Shown here: positions 14,425 through 22,770 of the stretch, in pieces
Layout: every line of letters begins with the position of its first letter
How positions within the stretch are numbered: the first letter of the stretch is position 1
DNA from: Streptococcus catagoni
GTDB taxonomy: Bacteria; Bacillota; Bacilli; Lactobacillales; Streptococcaceae
Direction: 5' to 3'
DNA: 64,000 bases
NCBI RefSeq assembly: GCF_011421425.1
Contig: NZ_WPCW01000004.1
Coordinates: 1 to 64,000 of the forward strand
The notes under the pieces: model-generated
The model's input: the letters and a program-made list of their open reading frames with translations, nothing else
Database searches by the model: none
What the model was told of the DNA's origin: nothing
Position numbers and translations under genes: made by a program

Positions 14425-15516
14425 ATGAGACGATTAGGAATTTCTTTGTATCCAGAGAAGAGTCATTTAGAGGATATGCAAAAATATATTCTAAAAACAA
14501 AAGAAATTGGTTTTAGTAAAGTGTTTACTTCCTTGTTACAGATTGGGGATGATGCTGATATAGTTGTATCTAAATTAAAAGAAATTAATGCATTTGCAAA
14601 AGAAAATGGTTTTGAGATAATAGTTGATGTTTCACCACGAATTTTTGAGCAACTTGGAATTTCATATAATGATTTATCTTTTTTTAAAGATATAGAAGCT
14701 GATGGTCTTAGATTAGATGCGGCTTTTAGTGGCGCAGAAGAAGCGCTGATGACTTTTAATCCATTTGGTTTAAAGATTGAAATAAATATGAGTAATGACA
14801 GTCATATGATTGATAATATTTTTGACTATTGCCCTAATAAGTATAATGTAATCGCAAGTCATAACTTTTATCCCCATAATTATAGTGGTTTGAAGGTAGA
14901 TTTTTTCAAAAAAACAACTTATAATTTTATGAAATATGGAGTGAGAACATCAGCCTTTGTGACAAGTCAAAATAAATCTGCTTTTGGTCCTTGGCCAGTC
15001 TCAGATGGACTTCCAACTCTAGAAAAACATCGAAATTTACCTTTGGAAGTACAAATCCAACATTTACTAGCAATGGATGTTATTGATGATATCATTATTT
15101 CAAACTGCTATCCTAGTGAAGAAGAGCTAAAAAGTATAACCAATTTAGATTTATCATTGCCAACTTTAAAAATGAATTGTACTACAGCTTTACCTAAAGT
15201 TGAAAGATCAATATTATTTGATGAACTTCATTTCAATAGAGGAGATATAAACGAATATTTTATTAGATCAACTCAAAGTCGTGTAAAATATAAAGGACAT
15301 CATTTTGCAAAATTGAACACACCAGACCTTATTAGACGTGGAGATGTATTGATAGAAAGTAGTGAATGTGGTCATTATGCTGGAGAACTTCAAATAGCCC
15401 TGAAAGATATGAAAAATTCAGGAAAAACAAATGTTGTTGGAAGAATTAATGAAGATGAAATTTTTATTCTTGATGAAATAAAGCCTTGGCAAAAGTTTAA
15501 ATTAAAAGAAAGTTAG
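14425..15516 (+). CDS. mupG: DUF871 protein, 6-phospho-N-acetylmuramidase MupG type
   Basis: 363 residues, TIM barrel followed by a small C-terminal barrel. It begins RRLGISLYPEKS with the family-typical NCTTALPKVERSILFDELHF region in the last third. S. aureus MupG cleaves imported MurNAc-6-P-GlcNAc into MurNAc-6-P and GlcNAc inside the cell. Neighbouring murQ, the PTS and a sugar kinase fit that role exactly. Assignment from family memory; no experiment for this protein. Confidence 0.9.
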   Translation: MRRLGISLYPEKSHLEDMQKYILKTKEIGFSKVFTSLLQIGDDADIVVSKLKEINAFAKENGFEIIVDVSPRIFEQLGISYNDLSFFKDIEADGLRLDAAFSGAEEALMTFNPFGLKIEINMSNDSHMIDNIFDYCPNKYNVIASHNFYPHNYSGLKVDFFKKTTYNFMKYGVRTSAFVTSQNKSAFGPWPVSDGLPTLEKHRNLPLEVQIQHLLAMDVIDDIIISNCYPSEEELKSITNLDLSLPTLKMNCTTALPKVERSILFDELHFNRGDINEYFIRSTQSRVKYKGHHFAKLNTPDLIRRGDVLIESSECGHYAGELQIALKDMKNSGKTNVVGRINEDEIFILDEIKPWQKFKLKES

Positions 15517-15525
15517 GCAAAATAA

Positions 15526-16431
15526 ATGAATTATATTATCGGTGTGGATGGAGGTGGAACAAAAACTGAGTTCACTCTCTTTCAAGATAATGGTAAAATG
15601 ATTGAAAGCCTCCTTCAACCTAGTTGTCATATTTTACAAAAATCTACTGATGACATTAAAAATATAATACTTTCAGGAGTCAATTATTTTATTGAAAAAT
15701 ATAGTATCAATCAACAATCATTGTTTATCTCTTTAGGTCTTGGAGGCTACGGTAGTAAAAAAAATAGACATATTATTGATAAAATTTTAGAAGAAATCTT
15801 TGGGCAAAAATACAAGTACAGAATTACAAATGATGCTGAGATTGCTCTGCTTGGAGCACTTGGTAGTATTGAAGGAAAAGGCTCCTTATTAATTGCAGGT
15901 ACAGGATCAATTTGTTTAACATATCAAGAAGATTTTTCTAGAATTGGCGGATGGGGCTACTGCTTTGGTGATGAAGGTAGTGCTTATTGGATCGGTCAAA
16001 GATTTTTAAAAGAGTTTGCATGTGAATCTGATGGTAGAGGAGAAAAAACAGAACTTTATTATTACATGTTGGAAAAATATCAACTTGAATGTCCACTTGA
16101 TATTAATGATTATATCTTTGATAATGGAATCATAAATCGAACAAAAGTAGCTAAGATGGCTAAGGATGTAACGTGGCTTTGCCAAAATGGTAATAGAAAA
16201 TGTATTCAGATCATGAAAGAAGCAGGTATAGAACTGGCTAATTTGGCTAATGCAAGTTTGAAAGGTCATTCACTTCTTTTATATTTGTATGGGGGTGTAT
16301 GGAAATCGGAAGAATATATCAAAAAACCTTTTAAGGAACATTTAGATTCAAGAATTCAAATTGGTGAACCAAAACAAGGTGCTACTTATGGTGCTTATTT
16401 ACTAGCAAAGAAAGATAATGAGAATGAATAG
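15526..16431 (+). CDS. BadF/BadG-type amino sugar kinase (MurK-like)
   Basis: 301-residue ASKHA ATPase. Phosphate-1 motif GVDGGGTKTEF at residues 5-15; LIAGTGSI, GGWGYCFGDEGSAYWIG and YLYGGVW fit the N-acetylglucosamine-kinase branch. It would phosphorylate the GlcNAc freed by MupG (Clostridium MurK acts on both MurNAc and GlcNAc). It overlaps the regulator gene by 14 bp. Confidence 0.9.
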   Translation: MNYIIGVDGGGTKTEFTLFQDNGKMIESLLQPSCHILQKSTDDIKNIILSGVNYFIEKYSINQQSLFISLGLGGYGSKKNRHIIDKILEEIFGQKYKYRITNDAEIALLGALGSIEGKGSLLIAGTGSICLTYQEDFSRIGGWGYCFGDEGSAYWIGQRFLKEFACESDGRGEKTELYYYMLEKYQLECPLDINDYIFDNGIINRTKVAKMAKDVTWLCQNGNRKCIQIMKEAGIELANLANASLKGHSLLLYLYGGVWKSEEYIKKPFKEHLDSRIQIGEPKQGATYGAYLLAKKDNENE

Positions 16432-17284
16432 GTTAATATTTAAGATTAGTCAATTACAAAATCAACTCTCTGGAAATGACAGAAAAATAGCAGATTTTTT
16501 ACTTGAGAATAAAAACATATTTTTAAATAGCAATACTATGGAACTTGCTTCTTTGACCAAGACGTCATCCTCAGCGTGGAACCGGTTTTCGAAAAGACTA
16601 GGTTATAAGGGAATTGTAGAACTAAAGGTTGAAATTGCAAAAGCAGAAACAGAACCTAAAGAAGAAACTAATCCCGACATTATGGTACAGGACAATGATA
16701 CTATTGAGTCCCTAGTTGAGAAATATAAAAAAATTAATGACTATTCTATTGAAAATACAATTAAGTTAATAGATGAAAAGATCATTGAAAAAGTTATTTT
16801 TGAAATTAAAAATGCTGATAGAATTTTTCTATGTGGAGTTGGTGCCAGTGCCACAATAGCTTTTGATTTCTTACAAAAAATTTCTAAAATTGGCAAAGTT
16901 GCAGTATTCTCTCCTGATATCCATTCCTTATTACCAAACCTTTCAAATATCACAAAAAATGATCTATTATTTTCTATTTCTTATTCTGGTGAAACAAAAG
17001 AGGTTGTTTTTGCTACTGAGATAGCTAATGAAAAAGGTGCAAAAACAGTTAGTGTCACTAGTTATCAAAAAAATAATAAATTATCAAAAATATGTGACTA
17101 TAATTTATTTATACCTAATGTGGAAAAAGAAATTAGGTTGGGAGCAATAACATCTCGAAATTCGTCATTCTTTCTGACTGACTTATTATATTTAGGTCTT
17201 GCATCACAAGATGTTGAAAATACAATGAATCACTTACTTTACTCCCATAATATGGCATTAAAACTGAAAGGGAAGGACATTTAG
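16418..17284 (+). CDS. RpiR-family regulator with SIS domain (MurR-like)
   Basis: 288 residues. Residues 1-80 are the RpiR HTH (LSGNDRKIADFLLENKN; TKTSSSAWNRFSKRLGYKG). Residues 105-250 are a SIS sugar-phosphate domain (FLCGVGASATIAFDF; SISYSGETKEVV). MurR senses MurNAc-6-P in E. coli. Here the regulator is encoded inside the operon it presumably controls; I did not find a clear operator besides cre. Confidence 0.9.
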   Translation: MRMNRLIFKISQLQNQLSGNDRKIADFLLENKNIFLNSNTMELASLTKTSSSAWNRFSKRLGYKGIVELKVEIAKAETEPKEETNPDIMVQDNDTIESLVEKYKKINDYSIENTIKLIDEKIIEKVIFEIKNADRIFLCGVGASATIAFDFLQKISKIGKVAVFSPDIHSLLPNLSNITKNDLLFSISYSGETKEVVFATEIANEKGAKTVSVTSYQKNNKLSKICDYNLFIPNVEKEIRLGAITSRNSSFFLTDLLYLGLASQDVENTMNHLLYSHNMALKLKGKDI

Positions 17285-17285
17285 T

Positions 17286-18419
17286 ATGAAAGCAGTAGGT
17301 ATTATGTCTGGAACTTCCTTAGATGGAGTTGATGTTGTTTTATGTGATATTGAAGGAATGAACAGTGATACAAAAATAGAAGAATTAAATTTTTCAACTT
17401 TTCCTTTTCCTAAATCTCTAAAAGTAAGGCTGAAAAATATTCTATTGAAAAAAGAGTCAAAATTAGATGATCTGTGTTCTATAAACTTTGAGTTGGGACA
17501 GTTTTTCTCAGACTGTGTTATTCAATTATGTAATAAAGCAAATATAGAAACAGATCAATTAGGTTTTATTGCAAGCCACGGACAAACGTTTTTTCATTTG
17601 CCAGAAGATACTAATGATTTTATAAAAAGCACTTTACAATTAGGAGAACCATCAGTAATTGCAGAGAATTGTGGCTGCCCAGTTATTTCAAACTTTAGAG
17701 TTAGGGATATGTCTGTAGGTGGGCAGGGAGCACCATTAGTTCCTTTTAGTGAATACCTACTTTACAATAGTTCAACTCATGGTATTAGTTTGCTAAATAT
17801 TGGAGGAATCGGTAATATAACAGTTATACCCAAAAACTCTGAATCAAAAGATGTTTATGCATTTGATACAGGACCTGGGAATATGATGATAAATGAAGCC
17901 ATGCATCTCTTATTTGGAAAAGAGTTTGATGAAGATGGTAAAACTGCAAAAATTGGAAATATTATTCCAAAATTGAAAATGGAATTAGAAAATCATTTTT
18001 ATCTATCCATAGCTCCACCCAAAACAACTGGTAGAGAAATGTTTGGTGATGACTTCACCGGCAAGTTAATTAAGAAATATAAAGAACATAAAAAAGCAGA
18101 TATTATTGCGACACTAACTTGGTTTACTGCTTTTTCTATTTATTCTAACTATAATCAATATATAAAACCTTATACTGAAATAAGTGAACTAATTGTTGGT
18201 GGAGGTGGTTCGCATAATATCACCTTGATGAATTGGTTGAAGTATTATTTGAAGGATATTGATGTCTTCACTCAAGAGGAAAAAGGCTATTCCAGTGATT
18301 CTAAAGAAGCCATCGCATTTGTTATTTTAGGTAATCAGACATTTCATAGGCAGACATCAAATTTACCCTCAGTAACAGGTGCAAAGAAGACTGTTATTTT
18401 AGGTCAAATTACTTATTAA
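17286..18419 (+). CDS. anmK: Anhydro-N-acetylmuramic acid kinase
   Basis: 377 residues starting MKAVGIMSGTSLDGVDVV, the AnmK signature; later IASHGQTFFHLP, GGIGNIT, FDTGPGNMMI and VGGGGSHN. It converts 1,6-anhydroMurNAc to MurNAc-6-P, the MurQ substrate. Its presence extends the operon to anhydro sugars released by lytic transglycosylases. It is 1 bp after the regulator stop and last in the operon. Confidence 0.96.
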   Translation: MKAVGIMSGTSLDGVDVVLCDIEGMNSDTKIEELNFSTFPFPKSLKVRLKNILLKKESKLDDLCSINFELGQFFSDCVIQLCNKANIETDQLGFIASHGQTFFHLPEDTNDFIKSTLQLGEPSVIAENCGCPVISNFRVRDMSVGGQGAPLVPFSEYLLYNSSTHGISLLNIGGIGNITVIPKNSESKDVYAFDTGPGNMMINEAMHLLFGKEFDEDGKTAKIGNIIPKLKMELENHFYLSIAPPKTTGREMFGDDFTGKLIKKYKEHKKADIIATLTWFTAFSIYSNYNQYIKPYTEISELIVGGGGSHNITLMNWLKYYLKDIDVFTQEEKGYSSDSKEAIAFVILGNQTFHRQTSNLPSVTGAKKTVILGQITY

Positions 18420-18636
18420 AAATAGAATTGAAATACCTGTATTTTCTATTGTTTGAAGTTATTTTATTTGCTAGTTGAGACCAAGAAACACCTGATTTTT
18501 TGTCTCACTTTTGGGGTGCAGTACAGAGACTTTGTCTTTTTATGCTTCAGCTAAGTACTAATGAATCAACTTTATTTCTAACATCTTTCTTAAGAATTTG
18601 CTATACTATAATAAAAGCGCTTACAGGAGATGGCTT
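18420..18636 (+). other. Intergenic region, 217 bp
   Basis: AATAGAA...TTCTATT at 18421-18450 forms a weak hairpin that may end the MurNAc operon. A TATACTATAAT stretch at 18602-18612 serves as -10 region for the next gene. No ORF or other structure seen. Confidence 0.4.
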
Positions 18637-19089
18637 ATGGAAATTAAAGAATTGATGCAGTTGATTGAGGACATGGAGGTTGGTATTTTTGCGACAGTAG
18701 ACAAGGATGGGAAGCCACATGCACGGCATGCTCATATTGTTGCTGCTAATGAAGAAGGGATATTTTTCATGACAAGTCCTAAAACGCATTTTTACCAACA
18801 ACTAATGGGTGATGAACGGATTGCTTTGACCACTATGGTGGAGGATGGATATCTCACTCAGGTTGTGCGTATTGAAGGCTTGGCACGTCCTATAAATAAT
18901 GAAGAGTTGAGAATAATTTTTGCTAATAATCCTTACTATCATTTCATTTATTCAGATGATGATAGTGATAGCATGCAGGCCTTCCAAATTTATGATGGCG
19001 AGGGCTTCTACCACAGTATGACACAAGGTCATAAGTATGTCTTCTCTGTAGGTAGCACAAGGGATTCTTTTGTGAGATCAATTTCCTAA
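18637..19089 (+). CDS. Pyridoxamine 5'-phosphate oxidase-fold protein
   Basis: 150 residues from ATG 18637, chosen because AGGAG lies at 18626-18630; a longer in-frame ATG at 18598 has no ribosome site. The split beta-barrel flavin-binding family is indicated by GIFATVDKDGKPHARH and GIFFMTSPKTHFYQQL. These small proteins bind FMN or F420-like cofactors; substrate unknown. Single-gene unit followed by a terminator. Confidence 0.85.
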   Translation: MEIKELMQLIEDMEVGIFATVDKDGKPHARHAHIVAANEEGIFFMTSPKTHFYQQLMGDERIALTTMVEDGYLTQVVRIEGLARPINNEELRIIFANNPYYHFIYSDDDSDSMQAFQIYDGEGFYHSMTQGHKYVFSVGSTRDSFVRSIS

Positions 19090-19118
19090 TAGCTGTTTAA
19101 AATGACTTGAAATCAACA

Positions 19119-19150
19119 AAGACAAGATTTTTAGACTTGTCTTTTTTTCT
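19119..19150 (+). terminator. Terminator
   Basis: AAGACAAG and CTTGTCTT around GATTTTTAGA-type loop, then seven T. Confidence 0.85.
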
Positions 19151-19212
19151 TTTCAAATCAATCTATAATTATGATACACTAAGGAAAAAAGATCATTGGG
19201 AAAGGGATAAAG

Positions 19213-19731
19213 ATGCGGATTGAAGTTGTACCTTATCGTTCTACTTGGGCAAAGGATTACCTACTTGAGGAAGAAAAAATTAAAGCCATCCTTGGCGAGA
19301 GTCTACTGGCTTGCCACCATATTGGCAGTACCTCAGTCGAGGGCCAAGCTGCAAAGCCAATTATTGACATCATGCCTGTTGTCAAAAAGATTTCTGACGT
19401 TGACAGTGTCATTCCAAATTTTGAGGCACTGGGTTACCAATCTTTGGGGGAAAATGGGATACCAGGCAGACGATTTTTCCGTAAGGGGGGAGATTTGAGA
19501 ACACATCATATTCATGTATTTGAAGAATCGAATCAGAATGATATTAAACGCCACCTAGCACTTAGGGATTATCTGAGAACTCATTCATCTGTAAGTAGGG
19601 ACTATAGTCAACTAAAAAGTCAACTAGCCAAGACATATCCTTATGACATCGATGCTTACTGTAATGGGAAAGATGCCTTTGTCAAACAAATGGAGCAAGA
19701 TGCTTTGGATTGGTATGAAAAACATAGTTAA
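19213..19731 (+). CDS. GrpB (UPF0157) family protein
   Basis: 172 residues. Family signs are VVPYRSTWAKDY at the N-terminus, CHHIGSTSVEGQAAKPIIDI near residue 36 (nucleotidyltransferase-like G-S-T-S and D-I), and HHIHVFEESN. The family belongs to the nucleotidyltransferase superfamily, with poorly known roles (CoaE fusions occur). Ribosome site GGGAAAGG upstream. Confidence 0.9.
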   Translation: MRIEVVPYRSTWAKDYLLEEEKIKAILGESLLACHHIGSTSVEGQAAKPIIDIMPVVKKISDVDSVIPNFEALGYQSLGENGIPGRRFFRKGGDLRTHHIHVFEESNQNDIKRHLALRDYLRTHSSVSRDYSQLKSQLAKTYPYDIDAYCNGKDAFVKQMEQDALDWYEKHS

Positions 19732-19771
19732 TGGATGTTTTATAAAATAAGAAAACTGTAAGGAGATCACT

Positions 19772-19897
19772 CTGTCAGTTAATATAGTAGCCTATGAAAC
19801 CTATTTACAAGAACCGTGGGGGAAAATTTAATATGATATCCTCTTTGAACAGTTAGGGCATCTTAAAGATAAGAAGAGTCTAGATTTCGGCTGGTGA
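19772..19897 (+). pseudogene. N-terminal remnant of a class I methyltransferase
   Basis: The ribosome site AAGGAG at 19760-19765 is followed at 19772 by CTG where a start would be. The frame reads SVNIVAYETYLQEPWGKI, a TAA stop, then YDILFEQLGHLKDKKSLDFG and a stop: the beginning of a SAM methyltransferase up to the first glycine motif. Start loss, an internal stop and truncation make it a dead gene. Confidence 0.75.
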
Positions 19898-20195
19898 TTT
19901 TAGTTCAGTATCTGGAACCTGGTCTAATGATTTAGGAAAGACTGTAGTTATTGCATCAAATGGACAAGTAACAACAAATTCTAATAATGCTCCTGTAATG
20001 ATTTCATTGAATAGTGTAGGTTCAGGATGTTACTTTGGTAACATAGGTTCAGCTGATGGAAGTGGTGGAGGAGCTGCATTTATTGTTATTCCAGCCAATA
20101 TGGCTAACCCGCATAATGCCAAACTAAATAGCCAAGATACTATTGTAATAGGCCAGAGTGGTGAGGATGATAATCATCTTTATGTTAGAAAATAA
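19884..20195 (+). pseudogene. C-terminal remnant of a secreted DUF6287-type protein
   Basis: The open frame from 19884 has no start until 19998. It reads SAGDFSSVSGTWSNDLGKT near the start and ends HLYVRK. The DFSSVSGTW.ND.GKTV pattern resembles the DUF6287 domain at the C-terminus of streptococcal lipoproteins. The signal peptide and N-terminal part are missing; the fragment is fused directly to the methyltransferase remnant. Confidence 0.65.
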
Positions 20196-20212
20196 TTCTT
20201 AGTTGATATAAC

Positions 20213-20240
20213 AAAGCCTTCCCTTACTAAGGGGGCTTTT
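20213..20240 (+). terminator. Terminator
   Basis: AAAGCCTTCCC and GGGGGCTTTT pair around TTACTAA, with a short T run. Confidence 0.75.
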
Positions 20241-20320
20241 ACTTTAGTTCCACTATAGTGATGGTGTGTCACTATATAACATGCTATAATGAAAGTAATT
20301 TTACGAAAGGAGGCGTTTAC

Positions 20321-20359
20321 ATGAAAACAAATATATCTGGAGGTTGTCTTCTAGTCTAA
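20321..20359 (+). CDS. 12-codon leader-like ORF before the methyltransferase
   Basis: AAAGGAGG at 20306-20313 is a near-perfect ribosome site 7 nt before ATG, giving MKTNISGGCLLV and a stop. GGAGGTT (20339-20345) and AACCTCC (20358-20364) form an inverted repeat spanning the second half of the ORF. A second ribosome-like site AAGGAG follows at 20366-20371. The arrangement looks like a translated leader controlling the next gene, but it may instead be debris of the original gene start. Confidence 0.4.
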   Translation: MKTNISGGCLLV

Positions 20360-20420
20360 CCTCCCAAGGAGACTAAGAAAGAAAACATACATTGAACAGA
20401 ATCAAGAACGCTGGGATAGG

Positions 20421-21155
20421 GTGTCAACTAGACAGGCTAATCCTTACACTATTCCCTATAGTCATGAAGAATTGCAGAGCTTGAAAAACAAAGCACTCGA
20501 AGTGGCACTTACTGTTGGGAAATTAGTACCATTAGCTTGGTTTGAAAAAGCAGCAGGCCATAAGATCCTAGGTCTAGCTTGCGGCGGAGGTCAACAAGGG
20601 GCAGTCTTTGCCATGCATGGCTATGATACAACCATTATGGATTTTTCAGAATCTCAATTGGAAAAAGATAGAGAAATAGCAAGGCGAGAAGGCTTAGCCA
20701 TAGAAACGATTCAAGCAGACATGACCAAGACATTTCCATTTGAGGATAATAGTTTTGATATTGTGTTTTGTCCTGTATCAAATGTCTATATTGAAGACTT
20801 GGACAATATGTATAGTGAAGCTTATCGGGTTCTTAAAAAAGGCGGCCTACTCATGATTGGGTACATGAACCCCTGGGTCTATATGTATGATAGCGATGAG
20901 GTCTGGGATCAGTCTGAAAAAGAATTGACCTTAAAATACAGCCTACCATTTAATTTCAGGTTATTAGAAGAAGCAGGTGAGCTAAGGATTGACCCTCAAT
21001 ATGGTTATGAATTTAGCCATACCCTTGAAGAACAAATTCAGGGACAATTGAAAAATGGCTTTGCTATGATAGATTTTTATGAGTCTAGAGATGAGAAAAA
21101 TCGTTTGAGTCAATACGGATCAGACTACATTGCTAATTTATCAATTAAGTTATAA
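20421..21155 (+). CDS. Class I SAM-dependent methyltransferase, start uncertain
   Basis: 244 residues from GTG 20421. The frame stays open upstream to 20355 and reads KKTYIEQNQERWDRVSTRQ, which looks like the true N-terminus of the family, but no ATG, GTG or TTG exists in that stretch although AAGGAG is well placed at 20366. The start codon may have been lost. Core motifs are HKILGLACGGGQQG (SAM site, with Ala where DLG or DIG is usual), DMTKTFPFEDNSFDIV and YRVLKKGGLLMIG. Substrate unknown. Confidence 0.75.
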   Translation: MSTRQANPYTIPYSHEELQSLKNKALEVALTVGKLVPLAWFEKAAGHKILGLACGGGQQGAVFAMHGYDTTIMDFSESQLEKDREIARREGLAIETIQADMTKTFPFEDNSFDIVFCPVSNVYIEDLDNMYSEAYRVLKKGGLLMIGYMNPWVYMYDSDEVWDQSEKELTLKYSLPFNFRLLEEAGELRIDPQYGYEFSHTLEEQIQGQLKNGFAMIDFYESRDEKNRLSQYGSDYIANLSIKL

Positions 21156-21165
21156 GAGGTGACAA

Positions 21166-21618
21166 ATGACAACAAATAAAAAAGTTCAAGAACTTTGGCA
21201 AAGATTTATAACGGAAAACTCTATTGAAAATGGTAAATATGAAGCCTGGCAATTTGGATTTGACGCAGATTTACTATCTCAATTAGTCCTTGATGGAAAG
21301 AAAAGCGCTACGACAAGTGCCTATCTCTTTTACGAGCTTGAAAAAGAGGACTTACCACAGGTTAATGAATACAACATCATCTTAAATTCTCAAAATGACC
21401 CAGTCTGTATCACAAAAACGACCAAGGTCTATGTAACCCCCTTTAATAAGGTAAGTAGTGAACATGCTTACAAAGAAGGAGAAGATGATAGGACGCTTGC
21501 ATCTTGGAAAAAAGCCCATCAAACTTTCTTTACCAAAGAGTTGCAAGTACTGAATCTAGAGTTTAAAGAAGACATGGAAGTGGTTTGTGAAGAGTTTGAG
21601 CTGGTCTATATCGTTTAA
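21166..21618 (+). CDS. ASCH domain protein
   Basis: 150 residues. ASCH fold hallmarks are the N-terminal helix WQRFITENSIENGKYEAWQF, the basic GKKSATTSAYLFYE strand and TKTTKVYVTPFNKVSSEHAYKEGEDDRTLASWKKAH. Members act on RNA or nucleosides (YqfB is an N4-acetylcytidine amidohydrolase); substrate here unknown. It follows the methyltransferase by 10 bp with GAGGTGACAAATG start context. Confidence 0.87.
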   Translation: MTTNKKVQELWQRFITENSIENGKYEAWQFGFDADLLSQLVLDGKKSATTSAYLFYELEKEDLPQVNEYNIILNSQNDPVCITKTTKVYVTPFNKVSSEHAYKEGEDDRTLASWKKAHQTFFTKELQVLNLEFKEDMEVVCEEFELVYIV

Positions 21619-21734
21619 AAAACTGTGGGTGCCTAGAAGTTAACAGCTTTAAATAATTTGCAATGAATAAGTGCACAAAGCTAGGAATAGATTATGCTTA
21701 AGAGGAAATCAATCCATATGTGATAGAAAAACAA

Positions 21735-21819
21735 ATGAGAGAACTGCGCAAAAAGAATCTAATACAAGAAGACTTAGCTATCAAAGTAAGTGTTTCCTGA
21801 CAAAATATTTCAAAATGAG
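21735..21819 (+). pseudogene. XRE regulator remnant
   Basis: ATG at 21735 reads MRELRKKNLIQEDLAIKVSVS, then TGA, QNISK, TGA. These are the first helices of an XRE domain (normally SVSRQNISKWE) with two stops in place of sense codons. Nothing recognisable follows. Confidence 0.65.
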
Positions 21820-21866
21820 GACAGGCTCACTTGAAAATCCCTAGCATTTTTAAGAATATCACTAAT

Positions 21867-21900
21867 AAGGACAGGGCAATTCAGCCTTGTCTTTGTTTTT
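21867..21900 (+). terminator. Terminator
   Basis: AAGGACAGGGC pairs with GCCTTGTCTTT (two G-T wobbles) and is followed by GTTTTT. Confidence 0.65.
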
Positions 21901-21996
21901 AGTCAGACTTCTTATCCTCCTTGGTCTAGCTTTAGAGAAGATGTGTCTTCAGTCTCTTTCATGTTATAATACTCAATAATGCATTTTGGAGTATTT

Positions 21997-22551
21997 ATGT
22001 CTAAAGTATACGAATTAATATCAAGCAATTCAGAGATGATGGCACTTTTAAAGGTGATTAAAGGGTTGAATCTAAAAGATTCTTGGCTATGTGCTGGTAC
22101 TTTGAGAAATTATGTTTGGAATTATCAGTCAGGAGTGCATAAGACCTTAAGTACAGATGTTGATCTTATTTTCTATGATGAACTGATTTCTTATGAAGAA
22201 ACACTAGAAATTGAAACAAGGGTAAAAGTCCTCTACCCTCAATATGACTGGGAAATAAAGAATGAATATTATATGAACATACACTCACCTCATACTGAAG
22301 TATATAAGAGTTCACGTGACGCCATTTCAAAGTTTCCTGAGAAGTGTACAGCAATAGGAGCCAGACTGGATGAAAATGACCGACTAGAGATTTACTTACC
22401 TTACGGAGAAAAAGATATTCTGGAATTTATTGTTAGTCCAACGCCTCATTTTAGAAAAGATAGCTTAAGGCGAGCCCTTTACAGGGAAAGAATTATGAAA
22501 AAGAATTGGAAAGCCATCTGGCCAAACTTGCTAGTGGAGCTGGTTGAATAG
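21997..22551 (+). CDS. Nucleotidyltransferase-fold (DUF925) protein
   Basis: 184 residues from ATG 21997, preferred over ATG 21979 because TTGGAG lies between them. Family signs are WLCAGTLRNYVW, STDVDLIFYDE (D-x-D nucleotidyltransferase site) and CTAIGARLDENDRLEIYLPYG. It is a single-domain cytosolic protein of unknown substrate. A strong terminator follows. Confidence 0.85.
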   Translation: MSKVYELISSNSEMMALLKVIKGLNLKDSWLCAGTLRNYVWNYQSGVHKTLSTDVDLIFYDELISYEETLEIETRVKVLYPQYDWEIKNEYYMNIHSPHTEVYKSSRDAISKFPEKCTAIGARLDENDRLEIYLPYGEKDILEFIVSPTPHFRKDSLRRALYRERIMKKNWKAIWPNLLVELVE

Positions 22552-22578
22552 TGGGCAGACAATCAAATAAAGTATTTA

Positions 22579-22606
22579 GAACCAATCATAAATTGGTTCC
22601 TTTTTT
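22579..22606 (+). terminator. Terminator
   Basis: GAACCAAT-CATAA-ATTGGTTC stem followed by CTTTTTT. Confidence 0.88.
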
Positions 22607-22770
22607 GATGCTGGCAAGACCACTGGGTCACTTTATTTTTTGCTTGGAAAGGAGGGGGATGTGGAGAATTCTTACAATTTTTGAAAGTATTCAGTTAAAT
22701 TAGTGTTCAAATGATTATTTTTGCTTTATAATAGTAATGTTAAAGTATATTTAGAGAGTTGGTTTTAGTG

